Shown piece by piece: positions 1 to 8,778 of a DNA stretch of 64,000 nucleotides. The position numbers and the translations under genes were made by a program. The stretch covers positions 1-64,000 of the forward strand of contig NZ_NRRY01000019.1 in the NCBI RefSeq assembly GCF_016583905.1, read 5' to 3'. The notes beneath the pieces are model-generated. The model made no database searches and was not told the origin of the DNA. It worked only from the letters and a program-made list of their open reading frames with translations. Position 1 is the stretch's first letter. Each line of letters starts with the position of its first letter. The DNA is from Lamprobacter modestohalophilus (lineage in GTDB: Bacteria; Pseudomonadota; Gammaproteobacteria; Chromatiales; Chromatiaceae).

Positions 1-389
1 GCGCGGATTCCATCAGGGCGCGAGGAGCGATCACGCCACCTCATCACGACGCCGGATATATGGCCGCAACGTTTCCTTCTGCTGAACAGTCAAGTGGCTC
101 TTGCATCGCGGGGCGGACCATATATGTGGGTCGCTCCAGTTCCGATCCGTTCTGTGATCCTCTTCACAATCTCTGCGCATGATCCCAGCGATCTCTGCGC
201 ATGATCCCAAATCATCTCTATCGCGACGAGTATCCGGTATCCAGATAACAGAATATCGGTTATGCGCATAATGTATATTATGTAAAGTCAAAGTCATAAC
301 GATGATAGCCATGTGCTAACCTCGCTTCCTACCGGTACCAACTTGGGTACGCTATCACCCACCCTTATCACCCCCCTGGAACTGCGTCC
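1..389. other. Non-coding region upstream of the AlbA-less regulator gene
   Basis: No convincing gene is seen here. The stretch is noticeably more AT-rich than the rest of the window around 240-300. It holds a direct repeat of about 22 bp (169-190 and 191-209) and a perfect 12-bp palindrome TTATGCGCATAA at 260-271, next to an AT-rich segment (268-281). These could form a promoter/operator for the gene at 390, but nothing in the sequence proves it. A 93-codon minus-strand frame across the region has no recognisable motif. Confidence 0.5.
169..209. repeat. 22-bp direct tandem repeat
   Basis: The unit beginning ATCTCTGCGCATGATCCCA occurs at 169-190 and again from 191 to 209, giving almost two copies. 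It lies about 180 bp upstream of the regulator start. Function is unknown. Confidence 0.75.
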
Positions 390-1229
390 ATGCTCAGGCA
401 GGAACTGGAAGAACTGATTGCTAACGGCGAAAGCTCTGGGCCGGTGGCTGGCACAAGCATCGACAGCCTGGATCTGGATCGGCTGGATTTCTATCTGCGC
501 CACATCATCCAGGACCCGGATATGCCCTGCGATGGCGCTGAGTGGCAGCAACGACTGCTCGGTCTGGGGCTGATGGCTGAGGACGGACTTGGTCACCAGA
601 CGGCTTCCATTGCGGGTATCCTCGGCTTCGGCGTTCAACCCCGCCGCGCGTTGCGCCAAGCGGGCCTGCGGATCATGGTCTTTGATAGCCGCGAAAAGAC
701 CTACGCAACGAAACTGGACAGCGTTCTCGATGGTCCTTTCGTGGCTCGACGCAAACGCTCCGCGAGTGGTTCGGCTCAGCATGTGGACGATGGGCTGATC
801 GAGAAGCTCGCGTCCACGTTGCGCCCGTTCATCAGCCGCGATGCGGCCGAGATCGATGAGAGCATGCGTCGACAGACCCACTGGGATTACCCTTGGGAAG
901 CGGTGCGCGAGGTCGTGATCAATGCCCTCGCCCATCGTGACTGGACCCGCTCGGTCGATATCGAGATCAGCTGCTACTCAGACCGCCTCGAGGTCATCAG
1001 CCCTGGACGGCTACAGAATGCGATGACCATCGCCAAGATGATCGCCGGGCAGCGGTCACCGCGGAATCCGATCCTGATGGATCTCTTGCGCGATTATGGC
1101 TACGTAGAGGCTCGTGGTATGGGCGTGCGCACCAAGGTGATCCCCGCTATGCGCGCCCATAACGGGACTGAGCCAGCATTTGAGCTCAACGAAGATGCTC
1201 TGAAGGTGACCCTGTATCAGGCGCCTTGA
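390..1229 (+). CDS. ATP-binding (HATPase_c_4) regulator, apparently lacking its AlbA_2 domain
   Basis: The 279-residue protein resembles the C-terminal two thirds of the RecG-like, AlbA_2/HATPase_c_4 putative transcriptional regulators (COG2865 type). The ATPase-like part is clear at about 165-270, with NALAHRDW, DRLEVISPG and GMGVRTKVIP. The first 17 residues (MLRQELEELIANGESSG) look like the usual start of this family. The sequence then jumps directly to PVAGTSIDSLDLDRL, which normally follows the AlbA_2 domain, so roughly 120 residues of the DNA-binding/AlbA region seem to be missing in frame. It converges with and overlaps the Uma2 gene by 13 bp. It may be a functional stand-alone ATPase module or a decaying gene. 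Family assignment is fairly sure; the deletion rests on my memory of the family. Confidence 0.7.
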   Translation: MLRQELEELIANGESSGPVAGTSIDSLDLDRLDFYLRHIIQDPDMPCDGAEWQQRLLGLGLMAEDGLGHQTASIAGILGFGVQPRRALRQAGLRIMVFDSREKTYATKLDSVLDGPFVARRKRSASGSAQHVDDGLIEKLASTLRPFISRDAAEIDESMRRQTHWDYPWEAVREVVINALAHRDWTRSVDIEISCYSDRLEVISPGRLQNAMTIAKMIAGQRSPRNPILMDLLRDYGYVEARGMGVRTKVIPAMRAHNGTEPAFELNEDALKVTLYQAP

Positions 1230-1798
1230 AGCTTAACCCGGTCATAGATCTCCCGCATCAATAGTCGGCAATCCAATGCGTCCAGCGGAATCTCCGCTTC
1301 CGGGTTGGTATAGGCATCGAGTATCCAGCGATCGTCTGGCTGGCGGGTGAACACATCCACGGAAACCTGGTCCTGGTTGATGAGCAGGACGTGACGCAGG
1401 CTTGGGAGCTGTCGATAGTGCGCGAATTTGCTGCCGCGATCATAGGCCTCGGTCGACGGTGACAGCACCTCGGCGATCAGCGCCGGATTGGTGAGGACAT
1501 CGCGCCGTTCGTCATGGAAGACCGGCTCGCCGCACAGCACGCTGACGTCCGGATAGGCGCAGACATCGGCGGCTTCGATGCGGATGCGCATGTCGCTGGT
1601 CAGCACTGTACAAGGGCCGGACTTGAGCTGTTGGCGCAGTTCTCCAGAGAGATTGGCGGCAATCAGACTGTGCTCAAAGCTCCCGCCGCTCATGGCGAAG
1701 ACTTCGCCAGCAACGTACTCATGTTTGACATCCAGCGCTTCACGCTCAAATGCCAGATAGTCCTCGAAACGATACGCGGGTACAGGTTGTGTCAGCAT
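1217..1798 (-). CDS. Uma2 family endonuclease-like protein (DUF820)
   Basis: This 193-residue protein has the Uma2/DUF820 fold signature, a PD-(D/E)XK nuclease-like family very abundant in cyanobacteria and some Chromatiales. Typical pieces are FEDYLAFEREA..HEYVAGEVFAMSGGS near the N terminus, a YPDVSV acidic motif at about 81-86, and LIAEVLSPSTEAYDRGSKFAHYR at about 107-129, where the E and K would be catalytic. Length is normal for the family. Its cellular role is unknown; many copies occur singly, as here. The gene faces the regulator gene tail to tail. Confidence 0.85.
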   Translation of the reverse strand: MLTQPVPAYRFEDYLAFEREALDVKHEYVAGEVFAMSGGSFEHSLIAANLSGELRQQLKSGPCTVLTSDMRIRIEAADVCAYPDVSVLCGEPVFHDERRDVLTNPALIAEVLSPSTEAYDRGSKFAHYRQLPSLRHVLLINQDQVSVDVFTRQPDDRWILDAYTNPEAEIPLDALDCRLLMREIYDRVKLQGA

Positions 1799-1944
1799 GA
1801 TGGGGTTCCTCGGCTTGACGAGAATCGTTGCGCTCAGTGTTTAGGCAGCCCAGTGCTTTATAGTCGACAAGTCTAGTCACCGCACTAGACCCCGACAAGA
1901 ATCAGCGTTCTTCATCATGTCTCCACAACAGGCCCTGCACACCC

Positions 1945-3009
1945 TTGAGCGGTCAGCATCCCCACCAAGCCCGTAAGCGTTTCGGCCAGAACTTTCTCCA
2001 TGACCCCGGGGTAATTCAGCGCATCCTCGACGCCGTCAACCCACAGCCATATCAGCATTTGGTCGAGATCGGTCCAGGCCAGGGCGCGATCACGGCGGGT
2101 TTTCTGGAGATGGCCGGTGCGCTCGATCTGATCGAACTGGACCGAGATCTGATTGCGCCGTTGGCGCAACGTTTCGGTGGACGGGTGATCGCTGGACGCC
2201 CGGCGGTAGAGCGCAGCAACCGCTCTAGGCAGCCAGACGCTCAGTCAGAAGCTAAGCCAGACGCTATGCCAGACGCTATGCCAGACCCTGAGCCAGACGC
2301 TAGCGGCATCGCGCCCGAGCCATCCAGGCTGCGGATCTACAACGCGGATGCGTTGAGCTTCGATCTGTGTGCGCTGCTGAGATCAGGCCCAAGCGGACTG
2401 CAATCAACAGCATCGTTGCTGGCCACCTCGACGCCGACTGTTCAAATGCCGATGGACTCAATGGCAGGCGCCAACGTCGAAAGGCCCTATCCGCCAACCG
2501 AACACCGGCTGCGCCTCATCGGCAACCTTCCCTACAACATCTCCACGCCGCTGCTGTTCCGCTTCCTCGATCAAGCCGACTGCGTCGAGGACATGCACCT
2601 GATGCTGCAGAAGGAGGTGGTCGACCGCATGACCGCCGAGCCGGGCACCAAGGTCTACGGCCGGCTCTCGGTCATGGTGCAGACCTTCTGCTCGGCGCAA
2701 CGGTTGTTTCTGGTCTCCGCTGGCGCCTTTCATCCGGCGCCAAAGGTCAGCTCAGCAGTCACTCGGCTGCGCCCACATCGCCCGCTGCCCTACCCGCTCG
2801 CCAATCCGCCCTGGCATGCGCGCATCGTCGCAGCCGCCTTTGCACAGCGTCGCAAGACCTTGCGCAATAGCCTCTCCGGGCTGGTCACACCGGAGCAGAT
2901 GATCGCGCAGGGGATTGATCCCCAAGCCCGCGCGGAAACCCTCTCCGTCGCCAACTTTGCCGCGCTCGCCAACGCGACCAGCGCTTGCATTGAGACGAAA
3001 ATACCCTGA
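1945..3009 (+). CDS. rsmA: 16S rRNA (adenine1518-N6/1519-N6)-dimethyltransferase RsmA (KsgA)
   Basis: RsmA dimethylates two adjacent adenines in the 3' hairpin of 16S rRNA during 30S maturation, using S-adenosylmethionine. Visible motifs are KRFGQNFLHD (residues 11-20), the SAM-binding VEIGPGQGAI (40-49), acidic ELDRD and the catalytic NLPYNIS (about 194-200). At 354 residues it is about 80 longer than usual. The excess is two insertions: about 81-127, with a Pro/Asp/Met repeat, and about 141-186, between ADALSFD and the NLPYN strand. The first is encoded by 12-bp tandem repeats. The start is a TTG giving MSGQHPHQARKRFGQ; the nearest upstream ATG (1917) is out of frame. lon follows 48 bp downstream. 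Confidence 0.93.
   Translation: MSGQHPHQARKRFGQNFLHDPGVIQRILDAVNPQPYQHLVEIGPGQGAITAGFLEMAGALDLIELDRDLIAPLAQRFGGRVIAGRPAVERSNRSRQPDAQSEAKPDAMPDAMPDPEPDASGIAPEPSRLRIYNADALSFDLCALLRSGPSGLQSTASLLATSTPTVQMPMDSMAGANVERPYPPTEHRLRLIGNLPYNISTPLLFRFLDQADCVEDMHLMLQKEVVDRMTAEPGTKVYGRLSVMVQTFCSAQRLFLVSAGAFHPAPKVSSAVTRLRPHRPLPYPLANPPWHARIVAAAFAQRRKTLRNSLSGLVTPEQMIAQGIDPQARAETLSVANFAALANATSACIETKIP
2256..2303 (+). repeat. 12-bp tandem repeat inside rsmA (4 units)
   Basis: Four near-identical 12-bp units (GCCAGACGCTAT and variants) run in frame, each encoding four residues of the type P-D-A-M. A related degenerate unit lies about 24 bp upstream. They produce a low-complexity loop inserted in RsmA. Confidence 0.85.
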
Positions 3010-3057
3010 GATTGAAAGGCGTTTTGGATTAAGCCGATGACTTACGAGGGGTAGCTG

Positions 3058-5544
3058 ATGAACGACGAGGTTGCAGACACCGAGCAGCAAAAAGACGAGG
3101 ATGTCGGGAAGGAAGATTTGGAGCTAGATCAGGAGAACGTCGAGCAAGATGATGTCTCCAATGAGGACTTCGATAGCGAAGATTTCGACAAGGAGAAGGG
3201 CGAGCTGGCCCGTGCTCGTGACGTGCTGCCGTCGATGATCCATCTGCTGCCGGTGGCCTCGCGCCCGTTCTTCCCCGGCCAGGCCGTGCCGCTGCTGATG
3301 GATTCGGAGTATTGGCTGCAGACCATGAAGGCGGTCGGCGAGACCGAGCATAAGATCCTGGGCGTGGTGCTGGTCGGCAGCAACACCTCCGAGGAGGCCC
3401 GCAGCGCCGACTTCAAGCCGGTCGGCACCGCCTGTCGCGTGCATCGGGTGCATTCAGAAGAAGGCAAGCTGCAAGTGCTGGTCGAATGCCTGCAGCGCTT
3501 CCGCATCGAGCGCTTCGTCAGCCGTAAACGCCCGTTCTCAGCGCGGGTCGACTACATGCCGGAGCCGGTGCCAGAGCCTGAGGACCAGATCAAGGCCTAT
3601 GCGATGGCCGTGATCAACACCATCAAGGAGCTGCTGCCGCTCAATCCGCTCTATGTCGAAGAACTGCGGATGTTCCTCGATCGCTTTGGCCCCGATGATC
3701 CGTCCCACCTCGCCGACTTCGCGGCCAGCCTGACTACCTCAACCAAGGTGCAGCTGCAAGAGGTGCTCGAGGCCGTGCCGCTGATGAAGCGCATGGAGAA
3801 GGTGCTGGTGCTGCTCAACAACGAGCTCGAGCTGGCCAAGGCGCAGCACTCGATCCGCCAGTCGGTCGAGGAGCGGATGCAGAAGCAGCAGCGCGAGTTC
3901 TTCCTCAAGGAGCAGCTCAAGGTCATCCAGAAGGAGCTCGGCATTGCCAAGGACGACCGCACCGCCGAGACGGATAAATTCAAAGACCGCCTGAAGAAGC
4001 TGACCCTGACCGAGGAGTCACAAAAGCGCGTCGACGAAGAGATGGACAAGCTGGCGATGCTCGAGACCGGCTCGCCCGAATACTCGGTGACGCGCAATTA
4101 TCTGGACTGGATCACGCTGCTACCCTGGGGCCTGCACTCCAAGGACAAGCTCGACCTGAAACGCGCCCGGCGCGTGCTCGACCGCGATCACTACGGCCTC
4201 GACGACGTCAAGAACCGCATCCTCGAGTTCCTCGCGGTCGGCATCCACAAGAGCGAGATCGCCGGCTCGATCATCCTGCTGGTCGGACCGCCTGGCGTCG
4301 GCAAGACCTCGATCGGCCGCTCGATCGCCGATGCGCTCGGCCGCCGCTTCTACCGCTTCTCGGTCGGCGGCATCCGCGACGAGGCCGAGATCAAGGGCCA
4401 CCGGCGCACCTACATCGGCGCCATGCCGGGCAAGTTCCTGCAGGCGATCAAGGACGCCGGTACCGCCAATCCGGTGATCATGCTCGATGAGATCGACAAG
4501 ATCGGCGCCAGCTACCACGGCGACCCGGCCTCCTCGCTACTCGAGGTGCTCGACCCGGAGCAGAACGTCGACTTTCTCGATCATTATCTGGATCTGCGTT
4601 TTGATCTCTCGAAGGTGCTCTTCGTCTGCACCGCGAACCAGACCGACAGCATCCCCGGCCCGCTGCTCGACCGCATGGAGGTGATCCAGCTCTCCGGCTA
4701 TATCGCCGAGGAGAAGCTGGCGATCGCCAAGAAATACCTGCTCCCGCGGCAGATCGACCGCGCTGGACTGCCTAAGGACACGGTCAAGCTCAAGACCAAG
4801 GCACTGCGCAGCTTGATCGAAGGCTATGCGCGTGATGCCGGCGTGCGGCGGCTCGAGAAGCAGCTCGGCAAGATCGTGCGCAAGGTCGCGGTGAAGATGC
4901 TCGAGGGCGCCGAGACGCCGCTCGAGGTCGATTCGGAGACGCTGAAGGATTATCTCGGCAGCCCAGTGTTTCGCGATGAGCGCAAGCTCTCCGGCCCTGG
5001 GGTGGTCACTGGCCTGGCCTGGACTGCGATGGGCGGCGCGACGCTATCGATCGAGGCGGTGCGCACGCACGAGTTTGCCCGCGGCTTCAAGCTCACCGGC
5101 CAGCTCGGTGATGTGATGAAGGAGTCGGCCGATATCGCTTATGGCTACATCGTCAGCCATGCGCGCGAGTTCGGCACCGACCCCAGCTTCTTCGAAAAGG
5201 CCTTCATCCATCTGCATGTCCCCGCCGGCGCGACACCGAAGGATGGCCCCTCAGCCGGCATCACCATGGCCTCCGCCCTGCTCTCTTTGGCGCGCAACAA
5301 GCCCGTGCGCCGAATCGCGATGACCGGCGAGCTGACGCTGACCGGCGAGGTGTTCCCGATTGGCGGTGTGCGCGAGAAGCTGATCGCTGCGCGTCGGGCT
5401 GGCTTCAAGGAGATCCTGTTGCCGGAGGATAATCGGGGTGAGTTCGACGAGGTGCCCGAGCATGTCAAGAAGGGCTTCAAGGTGCACTTCGTCAGCCGTT
5501 TCGAGGATGTGGCGGCGCTGTTGTTCGCGGCCAAGGCGAGCTAG
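3058..5544 (+). CDS. lon: ATP-dependent Lon protease
   Basis: Lon is the cytoplasmic hexameric AAA+ serine protease that degrades misfolded and regulatory proteins. The 828-residue protein has an N-terminal substrate-binding domain (about 60-260), a coiled middle segment, the AAA+ module with Walker A GPPGVGKT (410-417) and Walker [10 protein letters not shown], and a C-terminal protease domain with the Ser-Lys dyad in DGPSAG (Ser732) and REKL (Lys774). The first ~50 residues are an unusually acidic Asp/Glu-rich extension. The ATG at 3058 is preceded by a GAGGGG ribosome binding site at about 3047. It ends 1 bp from the convergent HAD gene. Confidence 0.97.
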   Translation: MNDEVADTEQQKDEDVGKEDLELDQENVEQDDVSNEDFDSEDFDKEKGELARARDVLPSMIHLLPVASRPFFPGQAVPLLMDSEYWLQTMKAVGETEHKILGVVLVGSNTSEEARSADFKPVGTACRVHRVHSEEGKLQVLVECLQRFRIERFVSRKRPFSARVDYMPEPVPEPEDQIKAYAMAVINTIKELLPLNPLYVEELRMFLDRFGPDDPSHLADFAASLTTSTKVQLQEVLEAVPLMKRMEKVLVLLNNELELAKAQHSIRQSVEERMQKQQREFFLKEQLKVIQKELGIAKDDRTAETDKFKDRLKKLTLTEESQKRVDEEMDKLAMLETGSPEYSVTRNYLDWITLLPWGLHSKDKLDLKRARRVLDRDHYGLDDVKNRILEFLAVGIHKSEIAGSIILLVGPPGVGKTSIGRSIADALGRRFYRFSVGGIRDEAEIKGHRRTYIGAMPGKFLQAIKDAGTANPVIMLDEIDKIGASYHGDPASSLLEVLDPEQNVDFLDHYLDLRFDLSKVLFVCTANQTDSIPGPLLDRMEVIQLSGYIAEEKLAIAKKYLLPRQIDRAGLPKDTVKLKTKALRSLIEGYARDAGVRRLEKQLGKIVRKVAVKMLEGAETPLEVDSETLKDYLGSPVFRDERKLSGPGVVTGLAWTAMGGATLSIEAVRTHEFARGFKLTGQLGDVMKESADIAYGYIVSHAREFGTDPSFFEKAFIHLHVPAGATPKDGPSAGITMASALLSLARNKPVRRIAMTGELTLTGEVFPIGGVREKLIAARRAGFKEILLPEDNRGEFDEVPEHVKKGFKVHFVSRFEDVAALLFAAKAS

Positions 5545-5545
5545 G

Positions 5546-6292
5546 TCAGCCAGACTCCATCGTTGGGCACAAGAGCTGATCAGCAATCTCGGCGATCTGT
5601 TGGAACAGCTGATCCGGGGCCTTGGCGCGCAAGGCTGATTCGCTGTTGTAGCCCCAGGTTACCGCGCCGGCTTTGGCGCCGGCGCGGCGCGCAGCCTCGA
5701 TATCCCGCACTTCATCACCAATATAGATTAGGGCTGCGGTGGGCAGTCTGAGGCGACGACTCAGTCGTTTGAGGCGCTGTTGTTTGCCATTGAGGGCGGC
5801 CCCGCATTCGAAGGCCTCGATGCCCGCGTAGAGCGAGGGGCCAAGCACGGTGCGAATATTCCTGGCCGTGTTCGAGCTCATGATCGCGACTCGAAGATCG
5901 CTGACGGCAAGCCGGTTGAGCAGTGGCTCAATCCCCTCGAAGAGCGTGATTTGGTCGATATCTCGTGCCATCCTGCGACGCAGGTCGCGTGCGATCCAAG
6001 GGAGCTTCCAGCGTGGCACGCGAAGCTCGCGAAAGATGGCGTCTGCGCTGAGGTGGCGGAGCCTCGACGCGTCCTCGGCCGCAACTTGACGGAAGCCCCA
6101 ATCGCGGCCTACCGCATTGAGCTCGGCGGCAAACCAGGGGAAGCTGTCGGCTAGGGTGCCGTCGAAATCGAAGACGACTGCCTCGGTTTGGGTCGGTGCT
6201 GGGTGTACAGGCGTTTGGCTTCCTTGTCGGAAACGCTGCGCTTGTTCCACCCTACTTCTGCTAGTACTTATTGCACCGTTATTCAGGCTCAT
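5546..6292 (-). CDS. HAD-superfamily hydrolase, phosphoglycolate phosphatase-like
   Basis: This is a haloacid dehalogenase-type phosphatase. Motif I is VVFDFDGTLADS (nucleophile Asp), motif II is IMSSN, and motif IV is YIGDEVRDIEAAR followed by GAVTWGYNS, the pattern seen in Gph-like phosphatases. The cap region is helical and short. The substrate cannot be told from sequence; phosphoglycolate is a reasonable guess in an autotroph. The ATG start at 6292 lies only 3 bp from the divergent permease start, so an in-frame GTG at 6250, just before EQAQRFRQG, may be the real start. Confidence 0.85.
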   Translation of the reverse strand: MSLNNGAISTSRSRVEQAQRFRQGSQTPVHPAPTQTEAVVFDFDGTLADSFPWFAAELNAVGRDWGFRQVAAEDASRLRHLSADAIFRELRVPRWKLPWIARDLRRRMARDIDQITLFEGIEPLLNRLAVSDLRVAIMSSNTARNIRTVLGPSLYAGIEAFECGAALNGKQQRLKRLSRRLRLPTAALIYIGDEVRDIEAARRAGAKAGAVTWGYNSESALRAKAPDQLFQQIAEIADQLLCPTMESG

Positions 6293-6295
6293 CCG

Positions 6296-7045
6296 ATGGA
6301 ATTCCTCGAGATCGCTCCGCTGATGTTTGTGCTCGCGCTCTTCGCGGGGTTGATCGATGCCATCGCCGGTGGCGGTGGCTTGATCACCGTGCCTGCGCTG
6401 CTTTGGGCTGGGCTGCCGCCAGTGGCGGCGCTGGCGACCAACAAGGCGCAGGCGGTTTGGGGCTCATTAGCGGCGACTGCGCATTTCGTGCACCAAGGCA
6501 CCATCGATCTGCGCCGCACATCCTTCCTCGTGCTCTGCACCTTCATCGGTTCAGCCCTCGGTGCACTCTTGGTGCAGTATCTCGGTTCGGAACTACTCGC
6601 GCGACTGGTGCCGCTGCTGTTGATCGCCTTCGCGCTCTACTTTCTGTTTTCACCAAGGATCTCGGACCTGGATTCGCAGCAGCGCATCGGCCTGCCGGCG
6701 TTTGCGCTGACGGTCGGGTTCGGGGTTGGTTTTTATGATGGCTTCTTTGGGCCTGGCACGGGCACCTTCTTTGCGATGGGCTTCGTCGCCCTCCTCGGCT
6801 TTGGCATGCGCCGCGCGACCGCGCATGCCAAGCTACTCAACTTCACCAGCAATCTCGCGGCGCTCTTGTTCTTCGTGCTCGGCGGGCACGTGGTCTGGTC
6901 GCTGGCGCTGATCATGGCCGGTGGGCAGCTTGCTGGCGGCTGGCTGGGCGCCCATCTGGTGCTTCGACACGGGACAGGATTGGTAAGACCGGTGTTGGTC
7001 GTTGCCTCACTCGCGATCTCGGTCAAGCTGCTGGTCATGCCATGA
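6296..7045 (+). CDS. TauE/SafE family sulfite/organosulfonate exporter-like permease
   Basis: This 249-residue integral membrane protein belongs to the TauE/SafE (DUF81, TSUP) family. Members move sulfite, sulfoacetate or other small anions across the inner membrane. Characteristic is the N-terminal hydrophobic segment ending in GLIDAIAGGGGLITVPALL, then NKAQAVWGS and the second repeat with GFYDGFFGPGTGTFF and NFTSNLAALLFF. About eight hydrophobic segments are visible. The chosen ATG gives the normal family N terminus; the frame is open further upstream but that part has no family character. A sulfur-compound substrate would suit a sulfur oxidiser, but this is inference. Confidence 0.88.
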   Translation: MEFLEIAPLMFVLALFAGLIDAIAGGGGLITVPALLWAGLPPVAALATNKAQAVWGSLAATAHFVHQGTIDLRRTSFLVLCTFIGSALGALLVQYLGSELLARLVPLLLIAFALYFLFSPRISDLDSQQRIGLPAFALTVGFGVGFYDGFFGPGTGTFFAMGFVALLGFGMRRATAHAKLLNFTSNLAALLFFVLGGHVVWSLALIMAGGQLAGGWLGAHLVLRHGTGLVRPVLVVASLAISVKLLVMP

Positions 7046-7363
7046 CGATGCCGCGCCCTATAGCTCACATCACGAAGAAACTCCTGAGCAAGACCCTTCA
7101 AACCTGCTGGTTCACTGGTGCTCGCTCGCTGGAGCTCGCATGTCGACCCCTGGATGCAAAGGGGTGCCAGAGAACCCACGCGTGACCTTTGTTGTCATCG
7201 CGACCAACGCGGAGCACCTGCTAAAGATGGTGCAGCTGGCACAGGCCCTGATCTGTGTCAAAAAGGCATCATCTCAGTCGGGATTTTCGCCGACCAGGTC
7301 AATGTTGCCGGTGGTCTCTCAGTGTACCCTCGCGGCCTTTCCTTCAACCTGTGCCCTTGGCCG
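7046..7363. other. Intergenic region between the TauE-like gene and the porin gene
   Basis: The stretch contains no intact gene. Its only coding-like signal is the frameshifted DsrE-like segment at about 7150-7335. The frame of the porin gene is open back to 7118, but that translation has no signal peptide and overlaps the remnant. Confidence 0.6.
7150..7335 (+). pseudogene. Possible frameshifted remnant of a DsrE/DsrF-like gene
   Basis: Across two plus-strand frames the translation reads RVTFVVIATNAEHLLKMVQ and then, after a frame change near 7250, QKGIISVGIFADQVNV. Together this resembles the start of DsrE/TusD-type sulfur relay proteins: a beta strand, a helix with LAQAL, then a strand ending in a hydrophobic-Phe motif. 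No intact start or remaining domain follows. The identification is by eye on about 50 residues and is tentative. Confidence 0.35.
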
Positions 7364-8770
7364 ATGAAACGCAGCTTGATAGTGCTCGGCGCGAGTCTCT
7401 TTTTGCTCGCCTTAGGTGTCAGCGCCCATACAGAGGCTAGCGGTGGCTCCAAACCCGAGTCTAATCCGAGCGCCGCCGCCTTTGCTTGGGGCGGCGATCT
7501 ACGCATGCGCCAGGTCTTCATCAACAATGTCGGCCTCAACGACCAGTCGCCAATCGCCGATCGCACCTTTCAACGCTATCGCGGCCGGCTCTGGAGCCGG
7601 TATTCGCCGACCGAACAGCTCAGCGCCGAGGCGCGGCTGATGTGGGAAGGGCGCCATTACCACAAGCCCAACGCCGATCAATGGCCGATTCCTGGCTTTG
7701 AAACCTGGTACTCAGGCGGACTCCTGTTTGACCAGCTCGCCTTGAGTCTAGACCAGCCCGCAGGTCTTCCTCTCAGTTTTAAGGTCGGCCGTCAGGATCT
7801 GATCCTTGGCCACGGCTGGCTGGTGCTCGAGGGCACGCCTTTAGACGGCTCGCGGACGATCTATTTCGATGCCGCCCGAGCGACCCTGGATCTGGCCGAG
7901 ATCGAGACCCGGGTCGACCTGATCTACCTCGATCAGGAGGCGACCACCGGACGCTTCCCGCGACCACTGAATGGGGTCATCGAGGATCAGATCGAGCAGT
8001 ACGAGACTGGCGCCATCCTCTATGCGCGTAACCGCTCCTTGTTCCCCGAGACCGATCTCGACGGCTATTTCATCTACAAGCAGGATCGGCCGGACTTCAC
8101 GCCCGGCAACATCCGCGTCAACAACGGCGCGCCGTTTCCATCCCCGAGCGATCGCGGCGACATCTACACCGTCGGGCTGCGTGCCGAGGGCGATCTCAGC
8201 CCAGCCTGGGGCCTGCGCGCTGAAGGCGCCTATCAATGGGGCCAGCTCAATGGGAGCGATCTGACGGCAGTCGGCTTCAATGGCCGCCTCCTCTACCGAC
8301 TGCAGGACGCGCATGACAGCCGCTTCCATGCCGACCTGGAATATCTCTCTGGCGATGATCCCGGCGACAGCGCCGATCAGGCCTTCGATCCACTCTGGGG
8401 CCGCTGGCCGCAATGGAGCGAGCTGATGATCTATCAGTGGCCACTCGACAGCCGTGTTGCGCAGGCCACCAACCTGCTGCGGCTCAACCTGGGCTGGATG
8501 GCGCAGGTGCATCCGACCAGCCTGCTAACCTTCGACTACCACGCCCTGTTCGCGAACGAAGAGAGTACGCTGACGCCGCAGCAGGCGGTGAATCTCTCCG
8601 GCGACGGTCGCTTTCGCGGCCATCTGTTCACGGTCTGGCTCAAGGCTAAGATTAGCGATCATATCTCTGGGCATCTGGTTGCCGAATACCTGGCGCCCGG
8701 CGACTTCTATGCCGAGCACCGCCGGGACGATTCCTACTTTCTGCGCGCCGAACTGGTGCTGCATTGGTGA
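7364..8770 (+). CDS. Alginate-export-type outer membrane beta-barrel porin
   Basis: The 468-residue protein begins with a clear signal peptide (MKRSLIVLGASLFLLALGVSA). It continues as alternating amphipathic strands with short Asp/Arg-rich turns, and ends in an outer-membrane-type C terminus (FLRAELVLHW). The segments FQRYRGRLWSRYSP, VGRQDLILGHGWL and DGYFIYKQD fit the alginate export (AlgE-like) porin family. Many members of that family are not in alginate operons, and none of the other alginate genes are present here, so the cargo is unknown. The ATG at 7364 is chosen because it starts the signal peptide. iorA follows immediately, possibly co-transcribed. Confidence 0.82.
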   Translation: MKRSLIVLGASLFLLALGVSAHTEASGGSKPESNPSAAAFAWGGDLRMRQVFINNVGLNDQSPIADRTFQRYRGRLWSRYSPTEQLSAEARLMWEGRHYHKPNADQWPIPGFETWYSGGLLFDQLALSLDQPAGLPLSFKVGRQDLILGHGWLVLEGTPLDGSRTIYFDAARATLDLAEIETRVDLIYLDQEATTGRFPRPLNGVIEDQIEQYETGAILYARNRSLFPETDLDGYFIYKQDRPDFTPGNIRVNNGAPFPSPSDRGDIYTVGLRAEGDLSPAWGLRAEGAYQWGQLNGSDLTAVGFNGRLLYRLQDAHDSRFHADLEYLSGDDPGDSADQAFDPLWGRWPQWSELMIYQWPLDSRVAQATNLLRLNLGWMAQVHPTSLLTFDYHALFANEESTLTPQQAVNLSGDGRFRGHLFTVWLKAKISDHISGHLVAEYLAPGDFYAEHRRDDSYFLRAELVLHW

Positions 8771-8778
8771 AAAGAGCG

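Noticed and set aside
31-312. 93-codon minus-strand frame upstream of the regulator
   Set aside because: No family motif, overlaps a repeat and palindrome, and its N terminus is encoded by the AT-rich stretch; more likely non-coding.
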